A stretch of 64,000 nucleotides of DNA from Prevotella herbatica (GTDB lineage Bacteria > Bacteroidota > Bacteroidia > Bacteroidales > Bacteroidaceae): positions 1,951,501-2,015,500 of the forward strand of contig NZ_AP024484.1 of assembly GCF_017347605.1 (NCBI RefSeq), in the 5' to 3' direction. Position numbers and translations under genes: made by a program. Below are positions 43,698 through 51,662 of the stretch, piece by piece. The stretch's first letter is position 1, and each line of letters begins with the position of its first letter. Below the pieces are notes generated by a model. It did no database searches. It saw nothing but the letters and a program-made list of their open reading frames with translations, and had not been told where the DNA came from.

Positions 43698-44525
43698 ATG
43701 TCTGAACGTAAATTGGTATTTGCTGTTTTTGGCAATGAATGCAAGTGTGCCGAGATTGCACAATATATTGAGAGAATAGAGAAGCATTTAGGCTGCCATA
43801 ATGCTGACGTACTGATAGAGCCTGTTGATTTCGATAATGCCGACTACGTGATATCTCTTGGCGGAGATGGAACGTTTCTTCGTGCTGCCAGCAGAGTTGG
43901 TGACCGTCAAATTCCAATTATCGGTGTGAACATGGGAAGATTAGGATTCCTTGCCGATGTTTTGCCTAGTGAGATTGAAGAGACGCTTGATAAAATGTTA
44001 GCAGGAAATTATATGATAGAAGATCACACTGTGATAAAAATGGAGACTGACGGTGAACCTATTATGGGTAGTCCGTTTGCACTCAACGATATTGCGGTGC
44101 TGAAACTCGACTCTGCATCTATGATCAGCATCCGGTCTCATATTAATGGAGATTTCTTGGTTAATTATCAGGCAGATGGACTTGTAATTTCCACCCCTAC
44201 AGGTAGTACAGCCTATAATCTTTCTAATGGTGGTCCAATAATTGTTCCTCAAAGCGGTAGTCTCTGTATTACTCCTGTTGCGCCACATAGTCTTAATATT
44301 CGCCCAATAGTAATTAATGATACCAGCGTGATTGAACTTGAAGTGGAATCACGTTCACATAACTTCCTCGTTGCTATTGACGGAAGAAGCGAAAAGCTTG
44401 ATGAATGTACAAAACTCAAAATAATGAAGGCTCCGTATTGCGTAAAGATTGTGAAGTTAAAAAATAAACGATACTTCTCTACGCTACACGAGAAAATGAT
44501 GTGGGGAGCAGATACCAGACAGTAG
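43698..44525 (+). CDS. nadK: NAD kinase
   Basis: NadK phosphorylates NAD to NADP. From the ATG at 43698 it has 275 residues. The NAD-kinase signature [11 protein letters not shown] is near residue 60; [38 protein letters not shown] and [16 protein letters not shown] follow in order. A TTG at 43680 is in frame upstream, but [15 protein letters not shown] is the natural N-terminus. It overlaps the promoter region shared with pfpI and precedes the ABC exporter gene by 25 bases. Confidence 0.95.
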   Translation: MSERKLVFAVFGNECKCAEIAQYIERIEKHLGCHNADVLIEPVDFDNADYVISLGGDGTFLRAASRVGDRQIPIIGVNMGRLGFLADVLPSEIEETLDKMLAGNYMIEDHTVIKMETDGEPIMGSPFALNDIAVLKLDSASMISIRSHINGDFLVNYQADGLVISTPTGSTAYNLSNGGPIIVPQSGSLCITPVAPHSLNIRPIVINDTSVIELEVESRSHNFLVAIDGRSEKLDECTKLKIMKAPYCVKIVKLKNKRYFSTLHEKMMWGADTRQ

Positions 44526-44550
44526 TCTGTCTCATAGAATATTTAATGCA

Positions 44551-46221
44551 ATGAAATTAAAGAAACTACTCCGCATACCAGATTATAAATATGACACGAA
44601 AACTCTGCTGAAATGGCTTTGGCAGGCTTGGAAAGGCAATCAGTTGCAAGCTGTGCTTAATGCTTCTATTGGTCTGCTTTCTGTCGGTGTTAGCCTAGCT
44701 CAGGTGTGGGCAGTTAAGCATGCGATTGATGTTGCTAGTGGTACGTTGGGTGGTAATATCTATTGGTCTGTGGGTATAATAGCCATGTTCATGTTGTGTG
44801 ATTTTGCATTAAATATTTCGGGAATATGGATAAAGAATATCCTTGGAATAAAAGCGCAGAATAAAATGCAGCAACGAGTTCTCGACCGCATCCTGCGCTC
44901 ACAATGGCATGGAAGAGAAAGCCATCATTCCGGAGACGTGCTAAATAGACTAGAGTTTGATGTTAACAATGTTGTTACATTTCTCACCGAAACTATTCCA
45001 AATACTTTGTCGGTGATTGCCATGTTTCTAGGTGCATTCTTTTATCTGTTCTCAATGGATAAAATCCTGGCAGTAATTGTAATAGCCATATTTCCAATGT
45101 TTCTTGCTGTGAGCAAGATTTATGTTGGGCAGATGAGACGACTAACGCGTAAAGTGCGCGACAGCGATAGTAAGGTGCAAAGTGTATTGCAGGAAACTAT
45201 TCAAAATCGCATGCTTATAAAAACTCTTGAGAGTGATGACGTGATGGTTGATAGATTGGAGAACACCCAAAGCGAACTAAGACAGAATGTAGTAAAGCGT
45301 ACTAAGTTTAATCTTTTCAGCAATCTCATTGTAAACTTCGGTTTTGCTTTCGGTTATCTTTTTGCATTTCTTTGGGCTGCACTAAGAATGTCTCTGCATA
45401 CATTGACATTTGGAGGAATGACGGCTTTTCTGCAATTAGTTAATAAAATACAGACTCCAGCAAGAAGTCTAACAAAGTTAGTTCCTGACTTTGTCAGTGT
45501 GTTTACAGCTGTTGAACGATTGATGGAATTGGAGGAAGATCCACTGGAGGAGCAAGGTGAACCTGTTGAAATAAAGTCGCCTTGTGGAATAAAATTGGAA
45601 AATGTTAGTTACGGATATTCAGATAAGGATGGAAACGTGATAGATAATCTCAGCTTTGATTTCATTCCTGGTAGTTGTACCGCTATACTCGGAGAGACTG
45701 GAGCCGGGAAAACGACTCTTGTACGTTTAATATTGGCGTTGCTGCAACCTCAATCTGGTTCTGTTTCTATTTACAATAAACTGCAATCTCAGTCACTTTC
45801 GCCATGCCATCGTTGTAATTTCGTGTATGTCCCGCAGGGTAATACGCTCATGAGTGGTACGATTCGAGACAATCTTCGTTTGGGGAAATTAAATGCTACA
45901 GATGAAGAAATGCAGGAGGCACTGCATAAAAGTTGTGCTGACTTTGTGGAGGATTTGCCTGACGGACTAAACACGCTCTGCTCAGAACAGGGTGCCGGAT
46001 TAAGTGAAGGACAAGCCCAGCGCATTGCAATCGCAAGAAGTTTGCTACGTGACCGTTCTATAATGCTTTTTGATGAGGCTACTAGTGCTCTGGATCCTGA
46101 TACAGAACGTCAGCTTCTTCGCAACATATTAGCATGTCATGATAAGACAGTGATCTTTATCACACATCGTCCGGCAGTTATGAATTATTGTGATCAAACG
46201 TTGAAAATAGAGAAAATATAA
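44551..46221 (+). CDS. ABC exporter, fused membrane and ATPase domains
   Basis: A 556-residue half-transporter of the MsbA/MDR type. The membrane domain (residues about 20-310) contains six hydrophobic segments, including FAFGYLFAFLWAAL. The ATPase domain carries Walker A LGETGAGKTTLVRLIL (near 385), the Q-loop region, signature LSEGQAQRIAIARSLL with the unusual LSEGQ in place of LSGGQ, Walker B IMLFDEATSAL, and the H-loop in FITHRPA. It would export lipids or small molecules as a homodimer. It follows nadK by 25 bases, perhaps co-transcribed. Confidence 0.88.
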   Translation: MKLKKLLRIPDYKYDTKTLLKWLWQAWKGNQLQAVLNASIGLLSVGVSLAQVWAVKHAIDVASGTLGGNIYWSVGIIAMFMLCDFALNISGIWIKNILGIKAQNKMQQRVLDRILRSQWHGRESHHSGDVLNRLEFDVNNVVTFLTETIPNTLSVIAMFLGAFFYLFSMDKILAVIVIAIFPMFLAVSKIYVGQMRRLTRKVRDSDSKVQSVLQETIQNRMLIKTLESDDVMVDRLENTQSELRQNVVKRTKFNLFSNLIVNFGFAFGYLFAFLWAALRMSLHTLTFGGMTAFLQLVNKIQTPARSLTKLVPDFVSVFTAVERLMELEEDPLEEQGEPVEIKSPCGIKLENVSYGYSDKDGNVIDNLSFDFIPGSCTAILGETGAGKTTLVRLILALLQPQSGSVSIYNKLQSQSLSPCHRCNFVYVPQGNTLMSGTIRDNLRLGKLNATDEEMQEALHKSCADFVEDLPDGLNTLCSEQGAGLSEGQAQRIAIARSLLRDRSIMLFDEATSALDPDTERQLLRNILACHDKTVIFITHRPAVMNYCDQTLKIEKI

Positions 46222-46278
46222 ATATATTTATGTGTCTAAGGCAACTTTTTGCCAAAGTCTCACGTCTAATGAAAGAAT

Positions 46279-46998
46279 ATGATTCACTTAAAAGACATCA
46301 ATAAGACCTACCGTGGAGCACAGCCGTTGCATGTGCTTAAAGGCATCAACCTTGATATTGAGGAGGGAGAGTTTGTCTCTATAATGGGAGCTTCTGGCTC
46401 TGGAAAGTCTACGTTACTCAATATTCTTGGTATTCTCGACAACTATGATGGGGGCGAGTATTTTCTCGGCGATACATTGATAAAAGATCTCTCAGAGACT
46501 CGTGCCGCAGAATATCGCAACCGCATGATTGGATTTATCTTTCAAAGTTTTAATCTTATTGGATTCAAAACTGCTGTTGAAAATGTAGAGCTACCTTTAT
46601 TTTATCAGGGTGTTGGACGAAAGAAAAGACACCAGTTGGCAATGGAATACCTTGAACGATTGGGTCTGTTGCCCTGGGCAGAACATTATCCTAATGAAAT
46701 GTCAGGTGGACAAAAGCAGCGTGTGGCAATAGCCCGTGCGCTAATAACCCAACCACGAATAATTCTAGCTGATGAACCAACAGGAGCTTTGGATAGCAAG
46801 ACTTCTGTTGAGGTGATGCAATTGCTGAAGAAACTCAATGAAGAAGAACACAAAACGATTGTTGTGGTAACACATGAGAGTGGAGTTGCCAATGAAACAA
46901 ATAAGATTGTGCACATTACTGATGGACTTATTGGTAAGATAGAGGAAAATCTTGATCATCACGCTTCGCCATTTGGAATAAATGGAGTGATGAAATAA
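46279..46998 (+). CDS. MacB/LolD-type ABC transporter ATPase
   Basis: A 239-residue stand-alone ATPase with Walker A MGASGSGKSTLLNILGILD, the LolD/MacB-family region EYRNRMIGFIFQSFNLIG, signature MSGGQKQRVAIARALI, Walker B ILADEPTGALDSKTS and the H-loop in VTHESG. It powers mechanotransmission-type exporters. Downstream are a broken permease, an intact permease and a HlyD-like adaptor in the same direction, the common Bacteroidetes MacAB-like set. The gap to the permease remnant is 13 bases. Confidence 0.92.
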   Translation: MIHLKDINKTYRGAQPLHVLKGINLDIEEGEFVSIMGASGSGKSTLLNILGILDNYDGGEYFLGDTLIKDLSETRAAEYRNRMIGFIFQSFNLIGFKTAVENVELPLFYQGVGRKKRHQLAMEYLERLGLLPWAEHYPNEMSGGQKQRVAIARALITQPRIILADEPTGALDSKTSVEVMQLLKKLNEEEHKTIVVVTHESGVANETNKIVHITDGLIGKIEENLDHHASPFGINGVMK

Positions 46999-47011
46999 AT
47001 TGTGATTGCCT

Positions 47012-47627
47012 ATGCGTGATATTATAACTGAAATATGGTCTACTGCCAAGCGCAACAAACTGCGTACCGCACTTACCGGCTTTGCTGTTGCGTGGGGAAT
47101 CTTTATGCTTATATTCCTTCTTGGTGCTGGTAATGGACTTATCAATGCCACTGAACAAAACTCTGGTAAATTCCTTTCAAACTCTATGGTTGTTTATGGT
47201 GGAAGAACTTCCAAGGCTTACAAGGGATTGAAGGAAGGCCGTAGCATTGCTCTTAACAATAGGGATATGAAAACCACTGATGAAAGCTTTCGTGCAAATG
47301 TTGACAAGATGGGCGCAAGTATTCAGCAGAATGGTGTGAACATTTCTGTTGGCGATAATTATATCAGTACAACTTTGAGTGGAGTCTATCCAAATGAACA
47401 GCAAATTAATAAGATAGAAATGCTTCACGGCAGATATGTAAATGATATTGATAATTCCAATTCCAGAAAAGTTCTTGTTTTGAGTGAGGATCAAGCCAAA
47501 GAACTAATGCCAGGACATATTGAAGACCTTATAGGAAGATATGATTATAGCTGGTACGGTAGCTGGACTTATTCCAGCACGTAAGGCGGCTAAAATACGA
47601 CCTATTGAGGCATTAAGGGCAGAGTAA
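47012..47627 (+). pseudogene. MacB-type ABC permease with an internal deletion and frameshift
   Basis: The frame from the ATG at 47012 gives a normal permease N-terminus (TAKRNKLRTALTGFAVAWGIF, then the periplasmic part to ELMPGHIEDLIG) but stops at 47584 after about 190 residues. In another frame, from about 47540 to the TAA at 47627, lies a normal permease C-terminus: MIIAGTVAGLIPARKAAKIR followed by PIEALRAE. The intact sister gene just downstream has 414 residues, so about 200 residues with most of the membrane helices are lost at a junction near 47530-47545. Only the first membrane helix remains, so the product cannot be a working permease. TTG at 47006 is an alternative start. Confidence 0.88.
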
Positions 47628-47628
47628 T

Positions 47629-48873
47629 ATGAGATTAGACTTTGATACATACAAGGAAATCCTTGATACGCTGACGCGAAACAAGAGCCGTTCGTTTCTT
47701 ACCGGATTCGGAGTGTTCTGGGGCGTGTTTATGCTTGTGGGACTTATTGGAGGCGGTAGTGGACTGAAAGAAATACTATCTAATAATTTCGAGGGTTTTG
47801 CCACAAATTCTGCAATCGTCTTTGCCCAACCTACCACAAAACCCTATGACGGTTATCGTAAAGGGCGTAAATGGAATATGGATTATAACGATGTTAAAAG
47901 GTTGAAGGCTCAGGTGCCTGAACTAGACATTGTAACACCTATGCTTAGTGGATGGGGCAGTAAAGTAACCTTTAAAGATAAAAAAACGTCTTGCTCTGTA
48001 AAGGGCTTACTTCCAGATTACGCAAAGGTTGAATCTCCAAAAATTTATTATGGCAGATACCTTAATTCAATGGATATGCAACAGCACCGTAAGGTGTGCG
48101 TACTTGGAAAGAAAATCTATAAGAATCTCTTTCCTGGAGGAGGTAATCCTTGTGGACAACTGGTGAGAATAGACTCTATTTACTATAGTGTTGTTGGAAT
48201 TGACTACAGCTCCGGAAACATGAGCATCAATGGTAGGGCAGAGGAGAGCGTTGTTATTCCGCTAACTCTGATGCAGAAGGCTTATAATTATGGTAATCAG
48301 GTTCACCTCATTTGTGTAACAGCTAAACGTGGTGTAAAGATGAGTACAATTACTCAGAAGATGAGAGATGTGATAGCTCGTTCGCATTCTGTTTCTCCGT
48401 CTGATGAGAAGGCGATAACTGTATTTAATACAGAGGTCATGTTTGGAATGCTCGATAATCTGTTTTCGGGTGTCAACTTCCTTATATGGCTTGTCGGCAT
48501 AGGTACTCTACTTGCGGGTGCTATTGGTGTTTCCAATATTATGATGGTTACTGTGCGCGAACGTACTATAGAAATTGGTATTCGACGTGCAATAGGTGCG
48601 ACACCAAAGAGCATACTTGGACAGATTATCAGTGAGAGTATTATTCTGACTTCAGTAGCTGGTATGAGTGGCATCTTTTTCGCAGTAGTGATTTTGCAAT
48701 TAGCAGAAATGGCCAATACAACAGATGGCATTGTGACTTCACATTTCCAAATAGGCTTCTGGACTGCTATTGGTGCGGTCGTGATTCTCAGTATCCTTGG
48801 CGTACTTGCTGGATTGGCTCCTGCTTTCAGGGCAATGTCAATCAAACCGGTTGACGCCATGCGTGACGAATAA
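47629..48873 (+). CDS. MacB-type ABC permease (FtsX fold)
   Basis: A 414-residue permease: one N-terminal membrane helix (FLTGFGVFWGVFMLVGLIGG), a MacB periplasmic domain (residues about 50-270), and three C-terminal helices beginning FLIWLVGIGTLLAGAIGVSNIMMV, with the FtsX-type REIGIRRA-like cytoplasmic motif (RERTIEIGIRRAIGATPKSI). It ends FRAMSIKPVDAMRDE. It starts 1 base after the broken permease gene's stop codon and belongs with the ATPase at 46279 and the adaptor at 48904. Confidence 0.92.
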   Translation: MRLDFDTYKEILDTLTRNKSRSFLTGFGVFWGVFMLVGLIGGGSGLKEILSNNFEGFATNSAIVFAQPTTKPYDGYRKGRKWNMDYNDVKRLKAQVPELDIVTPMLSGWGSKVTFKDKKTSCSVKGLLPDYAKVESPKIYYGRYLNSMDMQQHRKVCVLGKKIYKNLFPGGGNPCGQLVRIDSIYYSVVGIDYSSGNMSINGRAEESVVIPLTLMQKAYNYGNQVHLICVTAKRGVKMSTITQKMRDVIARSHSVSPSDEKAITVFNTEVMFGMLDNLFSGVNFLIWLVGIGTLLAGAIGVSNIMMVTVRERTIEIGIRRAIGATPKSILGQIISESIILTSVAGMSGIFFAVVILQLAEMANTTDGIVTSHFQIGFWTAIGAVVILSILGVLAGLAPAFRAMSIKPVDAMRDE

Positions 48874-48903
48874 TTTATAATAAGAAATCAAGCATAAGAA
48901 TAT

Positions 48904-50028
48904 ATGAAAAAGTATTTTAAGTTTATTGTCGCAGGCATTATTGCTTTGCTTTTTATAGGAACATTTGTTTTCCTTTGGGCTAAGTCACGTCCACAGGCTG
49001 TGGAATATGATGAGTTTACCCCTACCGTGAGAGATATCCGAAAGACAACTGTCGTTACTGGAAAGATTGAACCAAGAAACGAGGTGAATGTAAAACCACA
49101 GATTAGTGGTATCATTACCCAGTTGATGAAGGAAGCTGGTCAGACGGTACAGGCTGGTGAGATAATTGCTAAGATAAAAGTAATTCCGGATATGGGGCAA
49201 CTCAGTAGTGCGCAAGCTCGCGTCCGTCTTGCTGGTGTAAATATAAAGCAAACGAAGATTGATTATCTGCGTGAGAAAGCACTCTTTGATAAGGGACTCG
49301 TAAGCGCAGACGAATATGATAAGATTCGCCAATCTTATCGTCAGTCACAAGAGGAAGTAAGAGCTTCATCTGATAATTTGGAAGTTGTGCGTGACGGTGT
49401 TTCTCGTAGTAACGCCAATACAAGTTCAACGCTCATACGCTCAACGATCAGTGGTCTAGTGCTTAATGTTCCTGTGAAAGTAGGAAATACAGTTATTTTG
49501 AGTAATACTTTTAATGACGGAACAACTATTGCAACTGTTGCCAACATGAACGATCTTATATTCCGTGGAAATATTGACGAAACTGAAGTAGGAAGTCTTG
49601 TCACGGGAATGCCAATGAAGATTACTATTGGTGCTTTGCAGGATGAAAAGCTTGAAGCCAATCTTGAATATATTTCTCCTAAGGCTGTTGAAAGTAATGG
49701 TGCTAACCAGTTTGAATTAAAGGCAGCTGTAAGAGGTGTCGATGGTAATAAAATTCGCTCAGGTTATAGTGCCAATGCAGAGATTGTACTTGCTCAGGCA
49801 AACCATGTGTTGTCTGTTCCTGAGAGTGCTATTGAGTTTCAGGGAAATGCTACCTATGTTTATGTCATTAAGATGGTTGGCAAAAACAAGACTTATGAGC
49901 GCCGCCGTGTTGTTACTGGTCTAAGTGATGGTATAAATATTGAAATAAAGAGTGGCATCACTTTGAAGGATAAAATACGTGGTCCAAAGAAAGTCGCTGA
50001 TACTCCTGAGGATTCAGAAGACAAATAG
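48904..50028 (+). CDS. HlyD/MacA-type periplasmic adaptor
   Basis: A 374-residue membrane-fusion protein with an N-terminal membrane anchor (FIVAGIIALLFIGTFVFLW). The biotinyl-lipoyl-like domain is split around a helical hairpin: RNEVNVKPQISGIITQLMKEAGQTVQAGEIIAKI, then LREKALFDKGLVSADEYDK and TLIRSTISGLVLNVPVKVGNTV. A beta-barrel domain follows. It links the inner-membrane MacB-like transporter to an outer-membrane channel; no TolC-like gene follows here. The unit ends at the terminator at 50054-50090. Confidence 0.92.
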   Translation: MKKYFKFIVAGIIALLFIGTFVFLWAKSRPQAVEYDEFTPTVRDIRKTTVVTGKIEPRNEVNVKPQISGIITQLMKEAGQTVQAGEIIAKIKVIPDMGQLSSAQARVRLAGVNIKQTKIDYLREKALFDKGLVSADEYDKIRQSYRQSQEEVRASSDNLEVVRDGVSRSNANTSSTLIRSTISGLVLNVPVKVGNTVILSNTFNDGTTIATVANMNDLIFRGNIDETEVGSLVTGMPMKITIGALQDEKLEANLEYISPKAVESNGANQFELKAAVRGVDGNKIRSGYSANAEIVLAQANHVLSVPESAIEFQGNATYVYVIKMVGKNKTYERRRVVTGLSDGINIEIKSGITLKDKIRGPKKVADTPEDSEDK

Positions 50029-50053
50029 TAGACTATAAGGCGTATTAATAACT

Positions 50054-50090
50054 AAATTCTTGTAAATTCTTAAAGAGTTTACAAGAATTT
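50054..50090 (+). terminator. Intrinsic terminator of the efflux operon
   Basis: AAATTCTTGTAAA and TTTACAAGAATTT form a perfect 13-bp stem around an 11-base loop, followed by a T-rich run. Confidence 0.9.
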
Positions 50091-50148
50091 TTGTTTTTGG
50101 TCACATGGTAAGGTCGTCTAATAATATTTATGTGATACAGCCAAAGAT

Positions 50149-50233
50149 GTAGCTTCGTGGCTAAAAATCAAGGGTTCTTCGTCAGTTAGTGTGTCTTCTC
50201 TGTGTTTTTTGTGTTTTTTAGCTACGAAGCTAC
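50149..50233. repeat. Long local hairpin at the left edge of the second island
   Basis: GTAGCTTCGTGGCTAAAAA (50149-50167) is complementary to 50215-50233 in 18 of 19 positions. The right arm of this hairpin is part of the island's left terminal repeat, so it can pair locally or with the far end near 51.1 kb. Confidence 0.8.
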
Positions 50234-50723
50234 GGTAACTCTCGCAAAGCCCATAAACAAAGGGGAAACGATACGCAGCTTGTAGAATCTAGCTACGATA
50301 AGCTACGTTCTAGCTACGTCTACTAGTGTTGTTTTAACGATGAAATGTATTCTATGAGTGAATTTGTCAAAGAAACGTTAGCTGCATCAGAAGAATAGAG
50401 GATGTTTAAATTGATGCTGTAAACGAAAGCAGAATTATCAAGCTTGTTTAAATGTTCTGCAGAATTCCGCTGAATTCTCGGCAAAGATACAGCAAAATTT
50501 TGTCCATGCAATCAGATTTAGGTTAGCCTGTTAGCCAAAGTTTAAACTACTGGGTGCTATACATCATAATACATGTGCGTGCGGATGCGCACACTCTGGG
50601 TTTTTCGTAAAAACAAGTGCCGAAGTGTCTATCCATTGAGCCTCAATTTGTTAGAATACTTTTCAAGTGGTATTAAGCGTCGGTTATTTGTCGGTAAAAT
50701 ATGAGGAAGATTTTCTTCATTTC

Positions 50724-50807
50724 GCATTGCGTTTTACGAAGAATTACGATGCGTTTTGCTATGTTTTGCAATCCGTTCTACGAAGAAATGCATTGCGTTT
50801 TACGAAG
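50724..50807. repeat. Direct repeats of an 18-mer
   Basis: GCATTGCGTTTTACGAAG occurs exactly at 50724-50741 and 50790-50807, with degenerate copies between (GATGCGTTTTGC, CCGTTCTACGAAGAA). The period of the exact copies is 66 bp. Confidence 0.85.
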
Positions 50808-50862
50808 TAATAGGAGGCGAAATATCGTAGGAACGTTTGCATTTCTATATGGAATTAGTTGT

Positions 50863-50878
50863 GTTTCTATATAGAAAC
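50863..50878. repeat. 16-bp perfect palindrome GTTTCTATATAGAAAC
   Basis: A perfect palindrome in the core of the second island; possible protein-binding site. Confidence 0.7.
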
Positions 50879-51171
50879 GCATGTAAAATCCGATATTTGA
50901 CCGTCAAATCACCGTCACTTTATTTAGTCAAATTCGTCGATAAAATATTGATAATCATTATGTTGACACTTCGACACTTATATTTTTCAAAACCCTAAGT
51001 GCGCGTGTGTGTACGTACATTAATATATGCACAGAAATAGTAACGTAGCTAAGACGTAGCTCATCGTAGCTAATTTGACCTAGCTACGTATCGTTTTTCC
51101 CAGTGTTTATAGGCATTGCGAGAGTTACCGTAGCTTCGTAGCTAAAAAACACAAAAAACACAGAGAAGACA

Positions 51172-51605
51172 GCCTAAATGTATAAGATTTAAATTGTCAC
51201 AGATAAATCTAAACTCTAAATAGTTAATTTATAATATGTTACACTAAAAGCTAATCTTTTTAAGTGAGCATTAGTGTTAACGAATATGTTGAATGTCAAT
51301 ATTTTGAGTTGTATTTAACGACAATAAAGTATCTATACTCCATTCCCAAAATTGACGAAGAACCAAATTATGGGATAGGCATAGCCATACGATGATGGCT
51401 CACCAAATAAATGCAATGATATTTCTTTTATGTAAGTTGACAAGCCTTGATTTTAAGTACTATTCATCTTTAAATCCATCTGTAGTTTTTTTATACTTTA
51501 GTTATATTTTTACTGTTCATGTTTGTTTTACTAACGTTATTAAATTATCACCTAATTTCTCTCAATAACCAATATTTTGTTGTAAATGAAGAAAAACGCA
51601 AAAAG
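51172..51605. other. AT-rich leader region before the glycan locus
   Basis: No credible coding frame and no strong hairpin. A search by eye for promoter elements found only the promoter at 51606-51638. Confidence 0.5.
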
Positions 51606-51638
51606 TTTGTTGCATTTTTAAAAAAATTGTTATCTTTG
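51606..51638 (+). promoter_or_regulatory. Bacteroidetes-type promoter for the GH28 gene at 51663
   Basis: TTTG at 51606-51609, 21-base spacer, TATCTTTG at 51631-51638. The implied leader is about 20 bases. Confidence 0.78.
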
Positions 51639-51662
51639 TCACCAAACTATCAACATTTGTCC

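Larger units (their letters stand above)
50192..51171. repeat. Gene-free island bounded by long inverted repeats
   Basis: The first 56 bases (50192-50247) and the last 56 (51116-51171) are perfectly complementary. Similarity continues inward for about 75 more bases with substitutions and small indels. A second, weaker inverted pair lies inside (50585-50632 with about 50962-51006; shared GAAGTGTC, AAGTG and GCGCAC blocks). The heptamer AGCTACG occurs at 50220, 50228, 50291, 50301 and 50312, and its reverse complement at 51044, 51055, 51065, 51129 and 51137. Direct repeats (GCATTGCGTTTTACGAAG at 50724 and 50790) and a 16-bp palindrome (50863-50878) lie in the middle. No credible coding frame. 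Confidence 0.8.

Noticed and set aside
46228-46262. GGCAA/TTGCC hairpin between the ABC exporter and the MacB-like ATPase as terminator
   Set aside because: The stem is only 5 bp and is not followed by a T run.
47006-47584. A genuine short 192-residue membrane protein
   Set aside because: The separate permease C-terminus in another frame directly downstream shows that it is a deletion remnant.
50220-50318. AGCTACG copies as a CRISPR-like or replication-origin iteron array
   Set aside because: Repeats are too short for CRISPR, and no replication initiator gene or plasmid feature is present; kept only as a repeat island.
50323-50511. Small minus-strand open frame (62 codons) in the second island
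   Set aside because: No start context, no recognisable protein features and no -7 element; likely chance.
51519-51662. Upstream extension of the first GH28 gene
   Set aside because: It would place 48 hydrophilic residues before the signal peptide and crosses the promoter at 51606-51638.
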